Positions 27,015 through 35,797 of a DNA stretch of 64,000 bases are shown here, piece after piece (position 1 is the stretch's first letter; each line of letters starts with the position of its first letter). The notes under the pieces are model-generated. The model saw only the letters and a list, made by a program, of their open reading frames with translations. It made no database searches and was not told the origin of the DNA. The translations under genes were made by a program, and so were the position numbers. The stretch spans positions 62,001 to 126,000 of the forward strand of contig DATEDI010000022.1 of NCBI GenBank assembly GCA_035281745.1, in the 5' to 3' direction. This stretch comes from 66-474 sp035281745. Lineage in GTDB: Bacteria > Pseudomonadota > Gammaproteobacteria > Xanthomonadales > Rhodanobacteraceae.

Positions 27015-27662
27015 ATGTCAACGACTGCCATCCCGCCCCGCATCGGTTCCTCAGCATCAAGCGGCATCCGCCTCGCCGTCGGTTTCGTCCTCGCCATCTG
27101 GTTCGTGGTGGTCGCGACGCTCGGCACCCAAGGCGCTTTCCTTGGCCGGCCGGGCGCGCCACCCATCGGCATGGCGATAGGCTTCACGGCGCCGCTGCTG
27201 CTGTTCTTCGCGTGGTTGCGGCTGTCGTCCGCGTTCCGCGATTTCGTTCTCTCGCTCGATCTGCGCCTGGTCGCCGGCATGCAGGCATGGCGCTTCGCGG
27301 GGCTGGGCTTCCTGTTCCTCTACGCATACAAGGTGCTGCCGGGTGCTTTCGCGCTGCCGGCGGGACTGGGCGACATGGCCGTCGGCTTCGCGGCGCCGTG
27401 GATGATCCTCGGCCTTACGCGTCACTCGGACTTCGCAGCGAGCAGCGCGTTCGTGCGCTGGAACGGACTCGGCATCCTCGATCTCGTCGTCGCCCTCGGT
27501 CTCGGCGCCTCGATGGCGATGGCGGCGCCGGGAACGATCGGTACCGCGTCGATGGCCACGTTGCCGTTGCTGATTGTCCCGGCATTCCTGGTGCCGTTGT
27601 TCCTGATGTTGCACGCCGCCGCGTTGATGCAGAGCAGGCGGATCGCTCGCAGCCGCGCCTAA
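27015..27662 (+). CDS. Six-helix membrane protein under probable HxlR control
   Basis: A 215-residue integral membrane protein with about six hydrophobic helices, beginning GIRLAVGFVLAIWFVVVATLG and ending before a basic tail (MQSRRIARSRA). I do not recognise the family. The ATG at 27015 follows CTGGAGC. Targets of divergent HxlR regulators are often oxidoreductases or transporters responding to electrophiles; this one is unusual in being a pure membrane protein. Function unknown. Confidence 0.85.
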   Translation: MSTTAIPPRIGSSASSGIRLAVGFVLAIWFVVVATLGTQGAFLGRPGAPPIGMAIGFTAPLLLFFAWLRLSSAFRDFVLSLDLRLVAGMQAWRFAGLGFLFLYAYKVLPGAFALPAGLGDMAVGFAAPWMILGLTRHSDFAASSAFVRWNGLGILDLVVALGLGASMAMAAPGTIGTASMATLPLLIVPAFLVPLFLMLHAAALMQSRRIARSRA

Positions 27663-27886
27663 GTCGTTTCAACGGGCAGGCGCGGGCGTGCCATCCGCGC
27701 CTTTACACGCATAAAAAGTCGGCTCCAGAGGTGGCGACGACGGCATCGACCAAGAGCAGAAATCGACTCGTGCCGTCGATTCGTCCCAAGGCGGCCCTCC
27801 GCCAAGCACCACCTTGGACAGCCCTTGATGAATCCCACCGACCATCAAGCCGACGCCGGCGTGGCGTCTCATACCTCTGCGCGAGG

Positions 27887-29170
27887 TCAGGGCGTGCGCC
27901 GGACTACCATCAAGGTGATATCGTCGAAAGCGGGCACGTCGCCCGCATGCGCACGCAGCGCGGCCTGGATGCGTTGCACCATCGCTTGTGCCGAATCCGC
28001 CGGCGCCGTGACCAACTCGCGCAGGCGTGCATCGCCGAACAGCGCGCCAGCGGCGTTGTGGGAATCGGTGACGCCATCGGTAAATGCAACCAATGCTTCG
28101 CCGTTGCCGAGCACCACTTTGGTCGCCTGGAAATCCATGTCCGCCAGCATGCCGACTGCCGGACCCGTGGGCGTGAGGCGTGCGCGTACGCCCTGCGTGC
28201 CGGTGATGAGGGGCGGCTCGTGGCCGGCATTGACATAGACCAATTCTCCAGTGGCGAGGTCAAGGCTGCCGAAAAACATCGTCGCGAACATGTTGGCACG
28301 GTCGTGGGTGCGCGCGATGTAATTGTTGACGTCGCCGATCAACCTGCACGCCTCGCCTCCGGTATCGCCCTCCGGCGTCAACAGGCGCTCGCCCAGCGCG
28401 CGCACGAGCGAACGGAACAGCGCCATGAACAAGGCTGCCCCCACGCCCTTGTCGCAGACATCGGCCAGCACCACGGCGAGGCGGCCCCCGGCGAGTTCGT
28501 AGGCATCGTAGAAGTCACCGGCGACGCGGCGCGCGGGCTCGAACCAGGCTGCGAGATCCCAACCGTCGCGAATGGGCAACCGGCGGGGCAGGAAGCCCGC
28601 CTGGATCTCGCGTGCGATATCCATCTCGCGCTCCAGGCTGCGCGCATACATCTGCTCGCGATCGTGCAGGCGTTTTTTGGCCAGGCTCGCCGTCACCCGG
28701 GCGTTGAGAATTTGCCGGTCAAAAGGTTTGGGCAGGTGATCGTCGGCACCCAAGGCAATGCCCCTGGTGACGCTTTCGGCATCGTCCAGTGCCGAGATCA
28801 GGATCACCGGCAGGTGCCTGAGTGCGTCATCGGCCTTGAGGTGCTCCAACACTTCATAGCCGTTCATTTCGGGCATCATGATGTCGAGCAGAACCAGGTC
28901 GAAGCTGGCCTGCGCGAGCATGTCCAGCGCGATGCGGCCGTTCTCCGCAGTCGCCATCTGGTGTCCCTGACGTTGCAGCCGGCGCACCAGCAGGTCGCGG
29001 TTCGCCTCGTTGTCGTCGACCACCAGGATGCGCGCCGGCTCGTCGATGGCCGAACGCATGACCCGTTCACCGAAGCCGTCGTGTGGTTGGCCATCAGCCG
29101 TTGGAGACAGCGCAACGGCGCCACGCGTCCTTGCTTGCTCCTGCGCGGTGGGCGGGCGCAGATCAGGCAT
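27887..29170 (-). CDS. Response-regulator PP2C phosphatase (RsbU-like)
   Basis: A 427-residue protein: an unstructured start, a receiver domain (ILVVDDNEANRD with phospho-acceptor aspartate in VLLDIMMPEMNG), a coiled-coil linker (KKRLHDREQMYARSLERE) and a SpoIIE-type PP2C domain with RVAGDFYDAY and VLADVCDKGVGAA metal-binding aspartates and FDDITLMVVRR at the end. Such proteins dephosphorylate STAS antagonists in partner-switching systems once the receiver is phosphorylated. The ATG at 29170 overlaps the patatin gene by 8 bases. Last gene of the six-gene signalling operon; the STAS substrate is two genes upstream. Confidence 0.92.
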   Translation of the reverse strand: MPDLRPPTAQEQARTRGAVALSPTADGQPHDGFGERVMRSAIDEPARILVVDDNEANRDLLVRRLQRQGHQMATAENGRIALDMLAQASFDLVLLDIMMPEMNGYEVLEHLKADDALRHLPVILISALDDAESVTRGIALGADDHLPKPFDRQILNARVTASLAKKRLHDREQMYARSLEREMDIAREIQAGFLPRRLPIRDGWDLAAWFEPARRVAGDFYDAYELAGGRLAVVLADVCDKGVGAALFMALFRSLVRALGERLLTPEGDTGGEACRLIGDVNNYIARTHDRANMFATMFFGSLDLATGELVYVNAGHEPPLITGTQGVRARLTPTGPAVGMLADMDFQATKVVLGNGEALVAFTDGVTDSHNAAGALFGDARLRELVTAPADSAQAMVQRIQAALRAHAGDVPAFDDITLMVVRRTP

Positions 29171-30047
29171 CGACGGCCGCCAGAACACGTTTCATGTAAT
29201 CGAGTTGCGCTTCGGCAGCATGCATGCCTCGTTCGATCACGTAGGGAATCTGGTCGGTGTCGAACAGACGGATCGGCCGCTCGAATTCCGGCAGGATCGG
29301 GATGATTTCGGCGTGGTGCGCGAGGTTGTGGAACGCGAAATTGGCCCGCAACAGGTTGTTGGTATACACGCTGTTGACCTGGAAGGCGTAACGCGTCGCC
29401 GAACGCAGACGGCTCGGATAGGGGCTTTCGAAGCCCATGGCGAGGATCAGGTCGGCGCCTTCGCGCATGGCGATATCGACCGGCAACGGGTCCGACATGC
29501 AACCGTCAAGCAGCCAGCGCCCATCGATCTCCCACGCCTTCCACAGGTACGGAATGGCGACGCTGGCGCGCACCGCGTCGCGGATGGAGCCATGGTCGAG
29601 GATGACACGCTCGCCATTGTGCAGGTCGGTGGCGGCGATGCGCAGCGGAATTTGCGTGTCGGCGAAGGTTTTGCCGGCAAGCGGCACGTCGAGCGCACGC
29701 AGCAGCGGATCGTCGCTGAGCATGCCGAACCGGCCATTGAACCCGAGCAGGCGCGGAAAGAATGCGCTGAAGACCGAGCGCAGGTCACGCTTGCGCGTGA
29801 TCGCCGGTGTCCACAATTCGCGCGTCATCCGTTCGCAGGTATCGACATCGTGACCCAGCGCCATGAGACCCGCATAGATGCTGCCGCCACTGCAGCCGAC
29901 CAGCAGATCGAGGGCGATGCCTTCGCGCTTGAGTACCTTCCAGAGGCCGAGGGCCGCGGCACATTTTACGCTGCCGGCGCCGATCACCAGCGCGACGCGT
30001 TTGCGGCTGGTGCGCGCAACACCGGCAGCTGCTGCATTCATCGCCAC
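29163..30047 (-). CDS. Patatin-like phospholipase
   Basis: A 294-residue lipid acyl hydrolase. The nucleophile elbow is GCSGGS (serine in GxSxG), the partner aspartate is in LLDGCMSDPLPV, and a glycine-rich oxyanion segment VIGAGSVKCAAALG lies at the N-terminus, although its consensus GGGxRG is altered to GAGSVK. Fits the RssA/YlbK-like bacterial patatin group. There is no signal peptide, so it is cytosolic or membrane-surface. It lies between the STAS antagonist and the REC-PP2C phosphatase and overlaps the latter, so it is part of the signalling operon and may be its effector. ATGs at 30047 and 30041 are both possible. Confidence 0.9.
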   Translation of the reverse strand: MAMNAAAAGVARTSRKRVALVIGAGSVKCAAALGLWKVLKREGIALDLLVGCSGGSIYAGLMALGHDVDTCERMTRELWTPAITRKRDLRSVFSAFFPRLLGFNGRFGMLSDDPLLRALDVPLAGKTFADTQIPLRIAATDLHNGERVILDHGSIRDAVRASVAIPYLWKAWEIDGRWLLDGCMSDPLPVDIAMREGADLILAMGFESPYPSRLRSATRYAFQVNSVYTNNLLRANFAFHNLAHHAEIIPILPEFERPIRLFDTDQIPYVIERGMHAAEAQLDYMKRVLAAVDA

Positions 30048-30073
30048 GCCCCCCTTCCGGACAAGATGCAGGC

Positions 30074-30424
30074 CTAGGAACCAACGGATACCGCATAGCT
30101 GGCAACTGCCGCATCGACACTGTCGAACAGTTTCATGATCGTTGTGAAGCCGCTCAGTTCCAGCACCTTGCGGACATTGCCGTTGATGCAGGCCAGGCGC
30201 AGGTCGCCGCCGCCGCGACGTGCCTGCTTCACGGTCGCCAGCAGCGCGCGCAGGCCTGCGCTGGAGGTGTACTCGACGGCGGCGAGGTTGGCGACCAGCA
30301 GCAGGTTGCCCTCCGCGACGTACCCCTGCAGGCGTTTCATCAAGTCATCGGCTGTCAGGCCGTCCACGCTGCCGCTGATGACAACCACCGACACGTTGCC
30401 ATGCGTATCGAATTCGACGTTCAT
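30074..30424 (-). CDS. STAS-domain anti-sigma factor antagonist
   Basis: A 116-residue single STAS domain. The phosphorylation region is YTSSAGLRALL with serines 54-55, the position modified in SpoIIAA/RsbV proteins. It should bind the RsbW-like kinase encoded just upstream when unphosphorylated and be reset by the REC-PP2C phosphatase encoded downstream. Spacing is 29 bases from the kinase gene and 26 from the patatin gene. Confidence 0.92.
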   Translation of the reverse strand: MNVEFDTHGNVSVVVISGSVDGLTADDLMKRLQGYVAEGNLLLVANLAAVEYTSSAGLRALLATVKQARRGGGDLRLACINGNVRKVLELSGFTTIMKLFDSVDAAVASYAVSVGS

Positions 30425-30453
30425 GCAATCGGCCTCTTCCCTTCAAGCGTCCA

Positions 30454-30870
30454 TCATGAGCGCGTCTTCACAACCGTCAAGACATTATCGCGCTCGCGCC
30501 GCGCATATTTCACTTCATCCATCATCTGCCGCAGCAGGTGACAACCCAGTCCGCCGCTGCGGCGCTGGTCCCAGGGCGCGTCGAGATCGGGCAGCGGTGC
30601 GTCAGCCGGGTCGAACGCAGGTGCCTGGTCGACCAGGGTCGCGATGATCCGCCGCGGCGCGACATCGACGTGCACTGTCACCGGTCCCTCACCACCTGCA
30701 TAGCCATGCTTGTAGATGTTGGTGAAAGCTTCCTCGACCGCCAGCCGGACCGCAAATACCGTGTCCGCCTCGACACCGGCACAGGTCCGGTCGACGAACG
30801 CCAGTACCCCGCCGAGTTCACGCATCGATCGGGCGCGGAACTCGGTGGCCACTGGCTGTCCATCGTTCAC
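30454..30870 (-). CDS. RsbW-like serine kinase / anti-sigma factor
   Basis: A 138-residue GHKL ATPase. The N box is VEEAFTNIYKHGY, the G1 region DQAPAFDP and the G2 loop GGLGCHLLRQMMDEV, the set expected for SpoIIAB/RsbW kinases. It should phosphorylate and be sequestered by the STAS protein. Its ATG overlaps the response-regulator stop by four bases (ATGA). No sigma factor is adjacent, so the final target is encoded elsewhere or is not a sigma factor. Confidence 0.92.
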   Translation of the reverse strand: MNDGQPVATEFRARSMRELGGVLAFVDRTCAGVEADTVFAVRLAVEEAFTNIYKHGYAGGEGPVTVHVDVAPRRIIATLVDQAPAFDPADAPLPDLDAPWDQRRSGGLGCHLLRQMMDEVKYARRERDNVLTVVKTRS

Positions 30871-31238
30871 GTCGCGCCATCCGGAACCAGCGCGGCGATC
30901 TTGCCGGTCAGTCGCTCCATGTCGATCGGCTTGGTATCGAAGTCGTCGCAGCCGGCCGCCAGCGCGCGCTCCCGATCGGCGCCCATGGCGTGCGCAGTCA
31001 AGGCAATGATCGGGATCGATGCGGTCTGCGGGTCGGCCTTCATGCGCCCGGTGGCTTCCCAGCCATCCATCACCGGCAGGCTCAGGTCCATCAGTACCAA
31101 TTCGGGCTGCTCCTCGCCGGCGACGCGCAATGCCTCGGCACCATCCACGGCTATCAGCACTTCATGGCCACGCCGCTGCAGGCGGCGGCTGAGCATGTCG
31201 CGGTTCATCTCGTTGTCTTCGACCAACAGGATCTTCAT
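30867..31238 (-). CDS. Stand-alone response regulator receiver (CheY/DivK-like)
   Basis: A 123-residue receiver domain with acidic pocket VEDNEMNRD, phospho-acceptor aspartate in VLMDLSLPVMDGW, conserved threonine in ALTAHAM and lysine in DTKPID. No output domain. The ATG overlaps the kinase stop and the TGA overlaps the RsbW-like gene, four bases each, so translation is coupled. It probably relays phosphate from, or tunes, the hybrid kinase. Confidence 0.93.
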   Translation of the reverse strand: MKILLVEDNEMNRDMLSRRLQRRGHEVLIAVDGAEALRVAGEEQPELVLMDLSLPVMDGWEATGRMKADPQTASIPIIALTAHAMGADRERALAAGCDDFDTKPIDMERLTGKIAALVPDGAT

Positions 31239-33355
31239 GCTTCACCCTGCGTGCGCAGTTTGTGCGAGGCGAGCGCGCTGTGCAGCACCTGTTCGAGCTG
31301 ATGATGGCTGAAGTGCCCCTTTTCGATCACTTTCTGCACCTGATTCTCCAGCCGCGCGAGTTCGGTTCGCGACAATTCCTTGGCCGACAGCACGATGATC
31401 GGCACCGCGGTTTCATCACCGCGTTGTCGCAGCGAATCGAGGAACGTGAAGCCATCCATTTGCGGCATCATCAGGTCCAGCAGGATGGCCGCGGGGCGAT
31501 GCTTGTCCAGTTGCGCGAGGCCTTCACGGCCATCGGCAGCTTCGATGACCGACCACGCCTCGCGCTCGAGCACGCGGCGCAGCATGTCGCGGGTGGTTTT
31601 GTCATCGTCGATGACCAGGACGGAATGTTCCCCTCGATCCCCGATGTGCTTGCGCAGCGTTTGCAGCAGCCTGGCTTGCTCGACCGGCTTGACCAGGTAA
31701 TCGGCCGCACCAAGCGTCACGCCGAAGCGGCGGTCCGGAGTCACCGAGATCATGACCACCGGGATTTCGGCCAATTGCGCGTCTGCCTTCAGGCGCGCCA
31801 GCACCGTCCAGCCGTCGACGTGCGGCATCAGCACATCGAGCAGGATCAGGGCGGGCTTGATCTCGCGCGCCAGGCGCAGCCCGTCTTCGCCATTCGTCGC
31901 GGGTACCGCGTGGTAGCCCTCCTTCGCTAGTATGCGGCTCATGACGGCGGCACCGCCACCGTCGTCATCGATGATGAGGATGGTGGGGCCACCCACGGCT
32001 TCATCCTCGGCCATCGGCTGCTCTGCCGCCTGCGATGGCTTGGCTGCCGGCCCGGACGCGGGGATGCTGACGGTGAAGGTACTGCCGACGCCCTGGCTGC
32101 TCTGCAACGTGATGTCCCCGCCCAGCATGTGCGCGAAACGGCGGCTCAGCGTCAGCCCGAGACCGGTGCCGCCGTACTTGCGCGCGGTCGAGGCGTCGGC
32201 CTGAGCGAATGGCTGGAACACGTGCTGCTGTTGCTCCGGCGTCATGCCAATGCCGGTGTCGGCCACTTCGAACGCGAGCCAATCGCCCTCGTCGCCATGA
32301 TCGCGGCTCGCACGCAAGGTCACTCTTCCGTTTTCGGTAAATTTGGCCGCATTGCCAAGCAGGTTGATCAGTACTTGGCGCAGCCTGGTGACGTCGACGT
32401 GCATGCTACCTACGGCTTCGCACTCAACGCTGAACGTGTTGCCTTTTTTGCGCACCAGCGGTTCGACTGTGCTGCGCACGCCATCGATCAACTCCGCGAC
32501 ATCCACCTCCTCGGGAACCAGCTCCATCTTGCCGGCCTCGATCTTGGACAGATCGAGCACCTCGTTGATCAGGCCCAGCAGATGCTTGCCCGCGGTACGG
32601 ATTTTTTCGATGTCCGGAACCAGTGCGCGGTTGCCGGTGTCTTCGGCTTCCTCGGTCAGCAATTCGCTGTAGCCGATGATGGCGTTCAGCGGCGTGCGCA
32701 ATTCGTGGCTCATGTTGGCCAGGAACATGCTTTTGGCGCGGTTGGCGGTATCTGCCTCGTCCCGGGCCTGCGCGAGCTGCGCATTCTTGTCCTCGATTTC
32801 GGCATTGCGCGCGGCAAGCCCCAGGCGATTGCGCGTCAGCTGCTTGCGGTTCGCATGCATCTGGTAGGCAAACGCCGTGGTGAAGAGCAAATAAGTGCCG
32901 ATGGTCAACCACGTCGTCAGGAGCGGCGATTGAAACTGCGGGTTGAATCCGATCGCCCATCCGACGCACAGGATGCCGAGGGTGAGTGCCAGGATGCCGC
33001 GCAATGCCAGCCGGGTGCCACCGAAGAAGATGTTGCAAACGTGCAAGGCCGCAAACAGCAGGAAGCTTGGCCACAGGCTGTACTGCGTGCTCGCGATCCA
33101 CACGCCGATGAACAGGCAGTCGGCGGTAAGGTTCCATTGCTCCACGTTTTTCGAATCGCGGCTATTGCGCGCAATGGCATAAGCAAGCGGTGGCCACAAC
33201 ACGCCGTAGGACGCCCCGAAAGCTACCAGCCAGAGTGGCGGCATGCGCCCGTCCCAGAACAGGGAGAACATCGTGAGCGCGGCCAAGGGGCACGTCAGAA
33301 CGCGCACCATGAAGTCCATGCGCACGGCCGGGTGGATTTTCTTTTTGGTCGTCAT
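31235..33355 (-). CDS. Membrane hybrid histidine kinase with two receiver domains
   Basis: A 706-residue sensor kinase. Residues 1-170 hold several membrane helices resembling a MASE2 sensor domain (WPPLAYAIARNSRD and the following segment). After a coiled coil comes the dimerisation domain with histidine 217 in MSHELRTPLNAIIGYSELL, an ATPase domain (NLLGNAAKFTENG, DTGIGM, GGTGLGL), then two C-terminal receivers with aspartates in ILLDVLMPHVDG and ILLDLMMPQMDG. The ATG at 33355 is preferred because it starts just before the membrane region; an upstream ATG at 33403 is open. First gene of the signalling operon, leading to partner-switching proteins rather than to a DNA-binding regulator. Confidence 0.92.
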   Translation of the reverse strand: MTTKKKIHPAVRMDFMVRVLTCPLAALTMFSLFWDGRMPPLWLVAFGASYGVLWPPLAYAIARNSRDSKNVEQWNLTADCLFIGVWIASTQYSLWPSFLLFAALHVCNIFFGGTRLALRGILALTLGILCVGWAIGFNPQFQSPLLTTWLTIGTYLLFTTAFAYQMHANRKQLTRNRLGLAARNAEIEDKNAQLAQARDEADTANRAKSMFLANMSHELRTPLNAIIGYSELLTEEAEDTGNRALVPDIEKIRTAGKHLLGLINEVLDLSKIEAGKMELVPEEVDVAELIDGVRSTVEPLVRKKGNTFSVECEAVGSMHVDVTRLRQVLINLLGNAAKFTENGRVTLRASRDHGDEGDWLAFEVADTGIGMTPEQQQHVFQPFAQADASTARKYGGTGLGLTLSRRFAHMLGGDITLQSSQGVGSTFTVSIPASGPAAKPSQAAEQPMAEDEAVGGPTILIIDDDGGGAAVMSRILAKEGYHAVPATNGEDGLRLAREIKPALILLDVLMPHVDGWTVLARLKADAQLAEIPVVMISVTPDRRFGVTLGAADYLVKPVEQARLLQTLRKHIGDRGEHSVLVIDDDKTTRDMLRRVLEREAWSVIEAADGREGLAQLDKHRPAAILLDLMMPQMDGFTFLDSLRQRGDETAVPIIVLSAKELSRTELARLENQVQKVIEKGHFSHHQLEQVLHSALASHKLRTQGEA

Positions 33356-33712
33356 GCCCCGATCCGCCGACTGGCGCCGGCCGCCGGCCGGCCAAAACCA
33401 CATAGCGGCGCGAAGTAAAAGCTGACAGCCCTGGCCGCGGACACGCGCCCAACCCCGGTGACCGCCGCGATCATACCAGCACCGTGCCTCATCCCTGCGT
33501 GCGCTCGGTGACTACGGTCAACGCGTTGCTTGCGGCGCTCTTGCCAGCCTTCCGGGAACCGGACGGTCGTCACCAGCAGCAACGGTCGTGAACCACGGAG
33601 ATTCCCGACCACCAGCCCTTGCGCTTCTGCAGAGCTGGCGTTGAAACAATGGCGATGCTGTCGGGGGCTTATCTCCAGCCGGCCAGCGCTGGCCGCATGC
33701 GGCGGCGGACGC
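33356..33712. other. Intergenic stretch with a repeat-like sequence
   Basis: No supported gene. It must hold the promoter of the signalling operon (minus strand). At about 33559-33593 it contains a sequence resembling 37852-37884, described separately. Confidence 0.4.
33559..33593. repeat. Dispersed repeat candidate, copy 1
   Basis: Contains CCGGACGGTCGTCACC and CAGCAACGGTCG; roughly three quarters of positions align with copy 2 near 37852-37884. Both copies lie in intergenic DNA. Confidence 0.4.
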
Positions 33713-35569
33713 CTAGCCGTCCAGTTCAGCCCAGTGTACGTAGGCCGTATCCAGTTCGGCTTGCAGGGCGGCCAGCGATTGGTTGGCTTGCACGATCGCA
33801 CTGCTGTCTTGCTGGAAAAATGCTGGAGCATTCATTGCCGCCGTCCGAGTGGCTATCTCGCTTTCCAGTTGTTCGATGCGCCCGGGAAGCTGCTCCAGTG
33901 TGCGTTGATCCTTGAAGCTGAGCTTGCGTTTTGCTGTCGCCGGCGGGATGGCGATTTTGCCGACGGGCTTGCTGGCACCGGGCGCAGCTAGGTCGGCCGG
34001 ACGCTGGCGCAGCCAGTCGGTGTAGCCGCCCACGTATTCCCCGATCCGGCCCTGGCCCTCCAGCACCAATGTGCTGGAGACAACGTTGTCGAGGAACGCC
34101 CGGTCGTGTGACACCAGCAGCAAGGTGCCCTTGTAATCGAGCAACAACTCTTCCAGCAGTTCCAGCGTTTCGACATCGAGGTCGTTGGTCGGTTCGTCCA
34201 TCACCAACAGGTTGGACGGTTGCGCGAACAGCTTGGCCAACAGCAGGCGGTTGCGCTCGCCACCGGACAGGCGGGTGATGGGCGCACGCGCGCGTTCCGG
34301 CGAAAACAGGAAATCCTGCAAATACCCGATGATGTGCTTGCGCTGGCCGTTGAGCTCAATGAATTCGAGACCGCCAGCGACGTTGTCGATGGCGTTGAGT
34401 GAGTTATCCAGTTGCAAACGGTGCTGGTCGAAATACGCGATCTGCGTGCTGGTGCCGAGCTCGACCGTGCCGCGCTGCGGAACCAACTCACCCAGCATGA
34501 TCTTCAGCAGGGTGCTTTTGCCGGTACCGTTCGGGCCGATGATGCCGATGCGATCGCCGCGCATCACCGTCGTGCTCAGGTCGTCGATCAACACACGGCC
34601 GTCGAAGCCGTGAGTGACATGTTTGAGGTCGATGACCTTCTTGCCTGAGGCGTGGGTGTGTCCCAGCGTCATCTTCACGTTGCCGGCAAGGTTGCGTCGT
34701 TTCGAGCGCTCGTCGCGCAGCGCGTGCAATGCGCGCACCCGACCCTCGTTGCGCGTGCGCCGCGCCTTGATGCCTTGGCGAATCCATACTTCTTCCAGGG
34801 CCAGTTTCTTGTCGAACAATGCGTTGGCTTGGGCTTCCGCGTGCAGGCGTTCCTCGCGGCGACGCAGGTAGTTGTCGTAGTCGCCGGGCCAGTCGGTCAG
34901 CGCGCCGCGATCGATTTCCACGATGCGTGTGGCCAGTGCGCGTACAAAACTGCGGTCATGCGTGATGAATACGATGCTGCCCGCAAACTGCTTGAGGAAG
35001 GTTTCCAGCCAACCGATGGCCTCGATATCCAGATGGTTGGTGGGTTCGTCCAGCAGCAGGATGTCCGGTTTGCGGACCAGCGCTTGTGCCAGCAACACGC
35101 GCCGCTTCATGCCGCCGGACAGCGCTGAAAAATCCATATCGCCGGGCAGTCCAAGCTTGGTCAGGACTTCCTCAACGCGGCGATCCAGATCCCAGCCGTG
35201 CTGCGCTTCGATCTTGGTCTGGGCGTCGCCCAGCGCGTCAAGATCGCCGATGGCCAGCGCGTGGTGGTAGTGCGCCAGCAAGCGGCCGAGGTCGCCCAAT
35301 CCTTCTGCCACCAAGTCGAACACGCTGCCGGCGGTGTCCTGCGGCACCTCTTGCGCAAGCCGCGCGATGACAACGCCGTTTTGCACGCGTACCTCGCCGT
35401 CGTCGGCACGCAGCTCGCCGCTGATCAGCTTCAGGAGGGTGGATTTGCCTTCGCCATTGCGCCCGACGATACATACCCGCTCGTTCGCCTCGATGGATAA
35501 ATCGACACGTTCGAGCAGCAGTGGGCCGCCGATGCTGAAGTCGACGCGTTGCAATTGGACGAGAGACAT
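33713..35569 (-). CDS. uup: ABC-F ATPase (Uup-like)
   Basis: A 618-residue soluble protein with two ABC ATPase domains and no membrane segment. First domain: GRNGEGKS, signature LSGGMKRR, Walker B LLLDEPTNHLD. Second: GPNGTGKS, LSGGERNR, VMDEPTNDLD. The linker is the arm region of ABC-F proteins. The C-terminal tail (PATAKRKLSFKDQRTLEQL and a coiled coil) is the Uup-type DNA-binding extension, which points to Uup rather than EttA. ABC-F proteins act on ribosomes; Uup is linked to ribosome function and to precise excision of transposons. The start at 35569 begins at MSLVQLQRVDFS. Confidence 0.92.
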   Translation of the reverse strand: MSLVQLQRVDFSIGGPLLLERVDLSIEANERVCIVGRNGEGKSTLLKLISGELRADDGEVRVQNGVVIARLAQEVPQDTAGSVFDLVAEGLGDLGRLLAHYHHALAIGDLDALGDAQTKIEAQHGWDLDRRVEEVLTKLGLPGDMDFSALSGGMKRRVLLAQALVRKPDILLLDEPTNHLDIEAIGWLETFLKQFAGSIVFITHDRSFVRALATRIVEIDRGALTDWPGDYDNYLRRREERLHAEAQANALFDKKLALEEVWIRQGIKARRTRNEGRVRALHALRDERSKRRNLAGNVKMTLGHTHASGKKVIDLKHVTHGFDGRVLIDDLSTTVMRGDRIGIIGPNGTGKSTLLKIMLGELVPQRGTVELGTSTQIAYFDQHRLQLDNSLNAIDNVAGGLEFIELNGQRKHIIGYLQDFLFSPERARAPITRLSGGERNRLLLAKLFAQPSNLLVMDEPTNDLDVETLELLEELLLDYKGTLLLVSHDRAFLDNVVSSTLVLEGQGRIGEYVGGYTDWLRQRPADLAAPGASKPVGKIAIPPATAKRKLSFKDQRTLEQLPGRIEQLESEIATRTAAMNAPAFFQQDSSAIVQANQSLAALQAELDTAYVHWAELDG

Positions 35570-35797
35570 CCGCGCATTGTAACGGTCGGTCTGCTGCAAG
35601 CTGGCCTGTCTGGCGGCAGCAAGTGGCAGCTCAGGCCGTCAACAAGCGATCCTCCATACAAGGTCGGTGCCGGACAAGAGCAAAGGTTCGCACATGGCAA
35701 CGGATCGTCCGACAGCAGCCATTTCATGCCGTCTCGCGTCGCGCACTATCCCCTCGATGGCCAAGGGCACCCGTTCGCGATGTGGCCGGTTCAAGCA

